From the NCBI GenBank assembly GCA_005883255.1, contig VAXS01000166.1, forward strand, positions 1-7,529: a DNA stretch of 7,529 nt. The letters run 5' to 3'. Positions 5,206 through 7,529 of the stretch are shown one piece after another (the first letter of the stretch is position 1; each line of letters begins with the position of its first letter). The stretch is from Actinomycetota bacterium (GTDB lineage: Bacteria; Actinomycetota; Thermoleophilia; Solirubrobacterales; Solirubrobacteraceae). The position numbers and the translations under genes were made by a program. The notes below the pieces were generated by a model that ran no database searches, was not told where the DNA came from, and saw only the letters and a list, made by a program, of their open reading frames with translations.

Positions 5206-5883
5206 TCAGCCGGATTGGCCCCGCCGCCGGCTCTGCTCACGCCGCCACTCCCGGATTCGCTCGTGATGGCCCGAGAGCAGGACCTCGGGCACCCGCCAGC
5301 CCCGGTACTCCGCCGGGCGGGTGTAGTGGGGGTACTCGGGGGCGCCCTCGAGCGCCGCGCTGAAGCTCTCCTCGCGGGCGGACTCCTCGTGCCCCAGCGC
5401 CCCCGGCAGCTTGCGCACGACCGTGTCCATGACCACCATCGCCGCCAGCTCGCCGCCGGCCAGCACGTAGCGGCCGATGGAGACCGCATCGGTCGCCAGG
5501 TGCTCGACGATCCGCTCGTCGAAGCCCTCGTAGCGCCCGCACAGGAGGGTCAGGGCCGGCTCGGCCGCCAGCTCGTCCACCAATCCGTCGTCGAGGATCC
5601 GCCCCGACGCCGTGAGCGCCACGATCCGCCGCTCCGCCCGCACCTCCCGGGAGTCGCGACCGTAGAAGCCTTGCAGCGCGGCGTCCACCACGTCCACCCG
5701 CAGGACCATCCCCGCGCCTCCGCCGAATGGGGTGTCGTCGACCTGGCCGGCCGACAGCGGGGTGTGGTCGCGGTACGAGCAGTAGCGCAGCTCGTGCCCG
5801 GCGGCCAGGGCGTTGGCCACGTGGCGCTGGCTCTCGAACCAGCCGAACCACTCCGGGAAGAGCGTGAAGACGTCGATCTGCAT
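5206..5883 (-). CDS. trmD: tRNA (guanine-N1-)-methyltransferase TrmD
   Basis: TrmD transfers methyl from S-adenosylmethionine to N1 of G37 in tRNAs with G36, preventing +1 frameshifts. The 225-residue protein starts [13 protein letters not shown], has [12 protein letters not shown] (49-60), and carries the trefoil-knot AdoMet site in [13 protein letters not shown] (113-125) and [13 protein letters not shown] (135-147). The C-terminal part has [13 protein letters not shown] and [13 protein letters not shown] (198-210). At the position of the family's catalytic DSF motif (Asp169 in the E. coli/Haemophilus enzymes) this protein reads REESF, so the aligned residue is Glu172. The ATG shares one base with the rimM stop (TGATG), indicating coupling. 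The frame is open further upstream within rimM, but family similarity begins at this ATG. Confidence 0.97.
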   Translation of the reverse strand: MQIDVFTLFPEWFGWFESQRHVANALAAGHELRYCSYRDHTPLSAGQVDDTPFGGGAGMVLRVDVVDAALQGFYGRDSREVRAERRIVALTASGRILDDGLVDELAAEPALTLLCGRYEGFDERIVEHLATDAVSIGRYVLAGGELAAMVVMDTVVRKLPGALGHEESAREESFSAALEGAPEYPHYTRPAEYRGWRVPEVLLSGHHERIREWRREQSRRRGQSG

Positions 5884-6386
5884 CAGCCCTCGAGGAACGC
5901 CAGGTCGACGTCGATCCTGCGCGCCTCGACGTCCACCGACCGCACGGCGTCGCGGACCAGCGGGACCAGCAGCTCCTCGCCATCCGCACGCTCCACCTCC
6001 AGCACGTCGCAGGACGGCAGGGCCCGCACGGCCCGCACCACCCCGACGGGTCGGCCGGCGTCCTCGACGCGGCACCCCTCGAGCTCGGCCGTCCACCACT
6101 CGTCGTCGCCCAGCGCCGGGGCGTCCGCGCCCGGCACCCGCAGCTCCTCCCCCCGCAGCGCCTCGGCGGCGTCGCGGTCGACGCATCCCTCCAGGCGGAG
6201 GATCGGCCGCTCGTCGGTGCCGGCGCGGCGGACGATGCGGCGCACCCCGCCCGCGACGGCCACCGGCACGTCGGGTCGCAGCAGCGGCGCCCGCGGCTCG
6301 ACCACGTGGAAGGACCCGTCCAGCCCGTGCGGGCGCCCGACCCGCCCCGCCACCAGCCAGTCAGTCGACGATGTCGACGAGGACAC
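5883..6386 (-). CDS. rimM: Ribosome maturation factor RimM
   Basis: RimM binds ribosomal protein S19 in the 30S head and assists 16S rRNA processing. The 167-residue length is normal. The N-terminal RimM domain has DWLVAGRVGRPHGLDGSF (9-26), and the C-terminal PRC-barrel region includes WWTAELEG, PVGVVRAVRALPSCDVLEV and LLVPLVRDAVRSVDVEARRI, the last being the typical VP-x-V-x-x-x-V-x-x-V-D end. The protein is rather acidic. The GTG at 6386 overlaps khpA by 26 bp. The only later candidate, the GTG of VAGRVG at 6353, would remove part of the first strand, so the overlap start is preferred. The stop shares a base with the trmD ATG. Confidence 0.94.
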   Translation of the reverse strand: MSSSTSSTDWLVAGRVGRPHGLDGSFHVVEPRAPLLRPDVPVAVAGGVRRIVRRAGTDERPILRLEGCVDRDAAEALRGEELRVPGADAPALGDDEWWTAELEGCRVEDAGRPVGVVRAVRALPSCDVLEVERADGEELLVPLVRDAVRSVDVEARRIDVDLAFLEG

Positions 6387-6594
6387 GGCGCTTCTCCCTC
6401 ATCGCCGCCGCCTTGACCAGCGCGCGCAGCGCGGCGGCGGTGCGGCCGCCGCGGCCGATCACCTGGCCGTAGTCGTCCTCGGCGACCGCCAGCTCGAGGA
6501 CGATCGTCCCGTCGTCCTCCTCGAACTCGTCGACCTCGACGGCGTCGGGGTCGTCGACGAGCGCCCGCGCCAGGTACTCGAGCAGCTCCTTCAC
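6361..6594 (-). CDS. khpA: KhpA, KH-domain RNA-binding protein
   Basis: This 77-residue single-KH protein lies between rpsP and rimM, the usual place for KhpA (YlqC family). The nucleic-acid-binding GxxG loop is GRGG (47-50) within DYGQVIGRGGRTAAALR. Residues 14-28 are unusually acidic. In other bacteria KhpA pairs with KhpB/Jag and binds many RNAs, affecting cell division and envelope synthesis; the partner is not in this window. The GTG at 6594 starts 22 bp after the rpsP TAG, with only a weak purine stretch (GAGAAG) in the gap. It overlaps the start of rimM. Confidence 0.93.
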   Translation of the reverse strand: MKELLEYLARALVDDPDAVEVDEFEEDDGTIVLELAVAEDDYGQVIGRGGRTAAALRALVKAAAMREKRRVLVDIVD

Positions 6595-6616
6595 AGTGGC
6601 GCCCGCGTCAGCTTCT

Positions 6617-6862
6617 CTACGAATCGATGCCCTGGGTCCGCAGCAGCTTGCGGACCGTGTGCGACGGCTGCGCGCCGCGGGCCAGCCAGGTGCGCACGCG
6701 CTCCTCGTCGAGCACCACCGTGGACGGCTCGGTCCGCGCGTTGTAGCGCCCCAGCGTCTCGATGATCCGCCCGTCGCGCGGGGAGCGCTGATCGGCCACC
6801 ACGACCCGCCAGATCGGATCCTTCTTCCCGCCCACCCGGGTGAGTCTCATACGCACAGACAT
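6617..6862 (-). CDS. rpsP: Ribosomal protein S16
   Basis: This 81-residue protein matches the usual length of bacterial S16, an early-assembling 30S protein. It starts MSVRMRLTRVGGKKDPIWRV, followed by VVADQRSPRDGRIIETLGRY (the S16 signature) and a C-terminus with VRTWLARGAQPSHTVRKLL. The ATG at 6862 is chosen over the internal Met5 because relatives begin MAV(R/K)IRL. No Shine-Dalgarno is present; instead TAATCT lies 9 nt before the ATG, so the transcript may be leaderless. It is probably the first gene of the rpsP-khpA-rimM-trmD run, with an 80-bp gap to ffh containing a strong hairpin. Confidence 0.97.
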   Translation of the reverse strand: MSVRMRLTRVGGKKDPIWRVVVADQRSPRDGRIIETLGRYNARTEPSTVVLDEERVRTWLARGAQPSHTVRKLLRTQGIDS

Positions 6863-6871
6863 GCGGCGGCC

Positions 6872-6877
6872 AGATTA
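6872..6877 (-). promoter_or_regulatory. Possible -10 element (TAATCT) for rpsP
   Basis: The minus strand reads TAATCT, then nine bases without purine-rich ribosome-binding sequence, then the rpsP ATG. TAATCT fits the TANNNT core, and the spacing would place the transcript start within about three bases of the ATG. A -35 match is poor (TTCGCT at 16 bp). This is the best of the promoter candidates in the window. Confidence 0.4.
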
Positions 6878-6914
6878 GCGACCCTGCCGCAGAAGCGAAG
6901 CGAAGCGCGCGTTT

Positions 6915-6937
6915 ACGCCGGGCCGGAGGCCCGGCGT
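6915..6937 (-). terminator. Strong GC-rich hairpin between ffh and rpsP
   Basis: A perfect 10-bp stem, ACGCCGGGCC paired with GGCCCGGCGT around a 3-nt TCC loop, lies 5 bp after the ffh stop. It is followed by AAACGCGCG with no T-run, so it is not a classic intrinsic terminator; GC-rich actinobacteria often show such hairpins after genes. It could terminate or attenuate ffh transcription or protect the ffh 3' end. A short CTTCG triplication follows at 6893-6907. Confidence 0.5.
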
Positions 6938-6942
6938 TGCCA

Positions 6943-7529
6943 TCAGGAGCGCCGACCTGAGGGAGGCGCAAGGAGACTCCCGAGATCGGGCATGCGGCCC
7001 GATCCCAGCTGCTTCATCAGCTTGCGCATCTGCCCGAACTGCTTGACCAGCTGGTTGACCGCCTGGACGTTCGTGCCCGAGCCCCGGGCGATCCGCAGCC
7101 GGCGCGAGCCCTTGATGATCTCGGGGTGACGCCGCTCCTCCGGCGTCATCGAGAGGATGATCGCCTCGATCCGGTCCATCTCGCGCTCGTCGTCGTACTC
7201 CCGCTCGGCCTTCTCGATGAACGTGAGCACGTCCCCCATCCCCAGGATCCGCTGGGCCATGCGGTCGGGGTGGAAGCGCTCGAACTGGTCGAGCTTCTCG
7301 CCGATCGAGGCATAGAGGATGGGCTGGCCCGTGACCGCCTTGACCGACAGCGCCGCGCCGCCCCGGGCGTCTCCGTCCAGCTTGGTCATCACCACGCCGT
7401 CGAACTGGACGGCCTCGGCGAACTGCTCGGCGACGTTGACCGCGTCCTGGCCGGTCATCGCGTCCACCACCAGCAGGAGGTCGTGGGGCTTGATCGCGGC
7501 CCGGATGTCGGCCAGCTCGCGCATCAGCT
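6943..7529 (-). CDS. ffh: Signal recognition particle protein Ffh (C-terminal part; M domain appears internally shortened)
   Basis: The 5' part is outside the window. About 195 residues are visible. The G domain is represented by [32 protein letters not shown], the G4 motif TKLD followed by [11 protein letters not shown], and the GEK...[20 protein letters not shown] closing segment. The M domain keeps the 4.5S RNA-binding part: [37 protein letters not shown] and [13 protein letters not shown]. Between [19 protein letters not shown] and REMDRIEAI, however, the family normally has about 55-60 further residues (the LEDFLEQL, KMGPL and LLGM(I/L)PGM regions), which are absent here although the frame continues. 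These normally form the Met-rich signal-sequence groove. The identity is certain; the deletion is either real or an assembly error. A hairpin follows the stop. Confidence 0.94.
   Translation of the reverse strand, partial: LMRELADIRAAIKPHDLLLVVDAMTGQDAVNVAEQFAEAVQFDGVVMTKLDGDARGGAALSVKAVTGQPILYASIGEKLDQFERFHPDRMAQRILGMGDVLTFIEKAEREYDDEREMDRIEAIILSMTPEERRHPEIIKGSRRLRIARGSGTNVQAVNQLVKQFGQMRKLMKQLGSGRMPDLGSLLAPPSGRRS

Noticed and set aside
6591..6971. Open minus-strand frame overlapping rpsP and the ffh-rpsP gap
   Set aside because: Out-of-frame reading of rpsP with no recognisable domain; S16 occupies the region.
1..7529. A previously undescribed defence or mobile system
   Set aside because: Every gene belongs to a known housekeeping family in a familiar order; no transposase, integrase, toxin-antitoxin, reverse transcriptase or att-like repeat was found on either strand.

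Overview
The window is one continuous block of bacterial housekeeping genes, with no plasmid, phage, CRISPR or insertion-sequence signal. Base composition is extremely G+C-rich throughout (by eye well over two thirds; not computed), coding frames show strong G/C bias at third codon positions, and GTG starts are common. With the gene order and the protein sequences this points to Actinomycetota. Some segments, such as the LFRFDRDLG stretch before the RNase HII active site and the CxxCLRR stretch of DprA, remind me of the class Thermoleophilia (Solirubrobacterales/Gaiellales), but that placement comes from memory and is tentative.

Read along the minus strand from the right edge, the order is ffh (5' part outside the window), a strong hairpin, rpsP (S16), khpA, rimM, trmD, a short leader with a terminator-like hairpin, rplS (L19), lepB, rnhB, then an oppositely oriented yraN-family remnant, then comM (yifB), dprA and the start of thiD. 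The first part is the classic ribosome/tRNA-modification/secretion operon: SRP protein, S16, the 16S maturation factor RimM, the tRNA(m1G37) methyltransferase TrmD and L19, followed by signal peptidase I and RNase HII. The second part is the comM-dprA competence/recombination pair, followed by the thiamine-pathway kinase ThiD. Several junctions are 1-4 bp stop/start overlaps (comM/dprA ATGA, rplS/lepB GTGA, rimM/trmD TGATG), indicating translational coupling. rpsP, comM and thiD are not coupled, lack a clear Shine-Dalgarno and carry a TANNNT hexamer 7-9 nt before the start codon, which suits leaderless transcription.

The layout is ordinary, but several details are not. (1) Ffh reads in frame yet appears to lack about 55-60 residues of the M domain, the part holding the methionine-rich signal-sequence-binding loop. 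(2) The yraN-family gene lies on the plus strand inside an otherwise minus-strand cluster, meets rnhB tail to tail at a TGAGCTCA palindrome, and has lost its readable N-terminal half including the GEID nuclease motif. (3) L19 carries a roughly 90-residue acidic tail with no Lys or Arg, built partly from 18-bp and 15-bp tandem repeats. (4) rnhB has no standard start codon at the expected place. (5) TrmD has Glu where the family's catalytic Asp is expected. Points 1, 2 and 4 could also reflect assembly or base-calling errors, so read-level checks matter. No new multi-gene system is evident.
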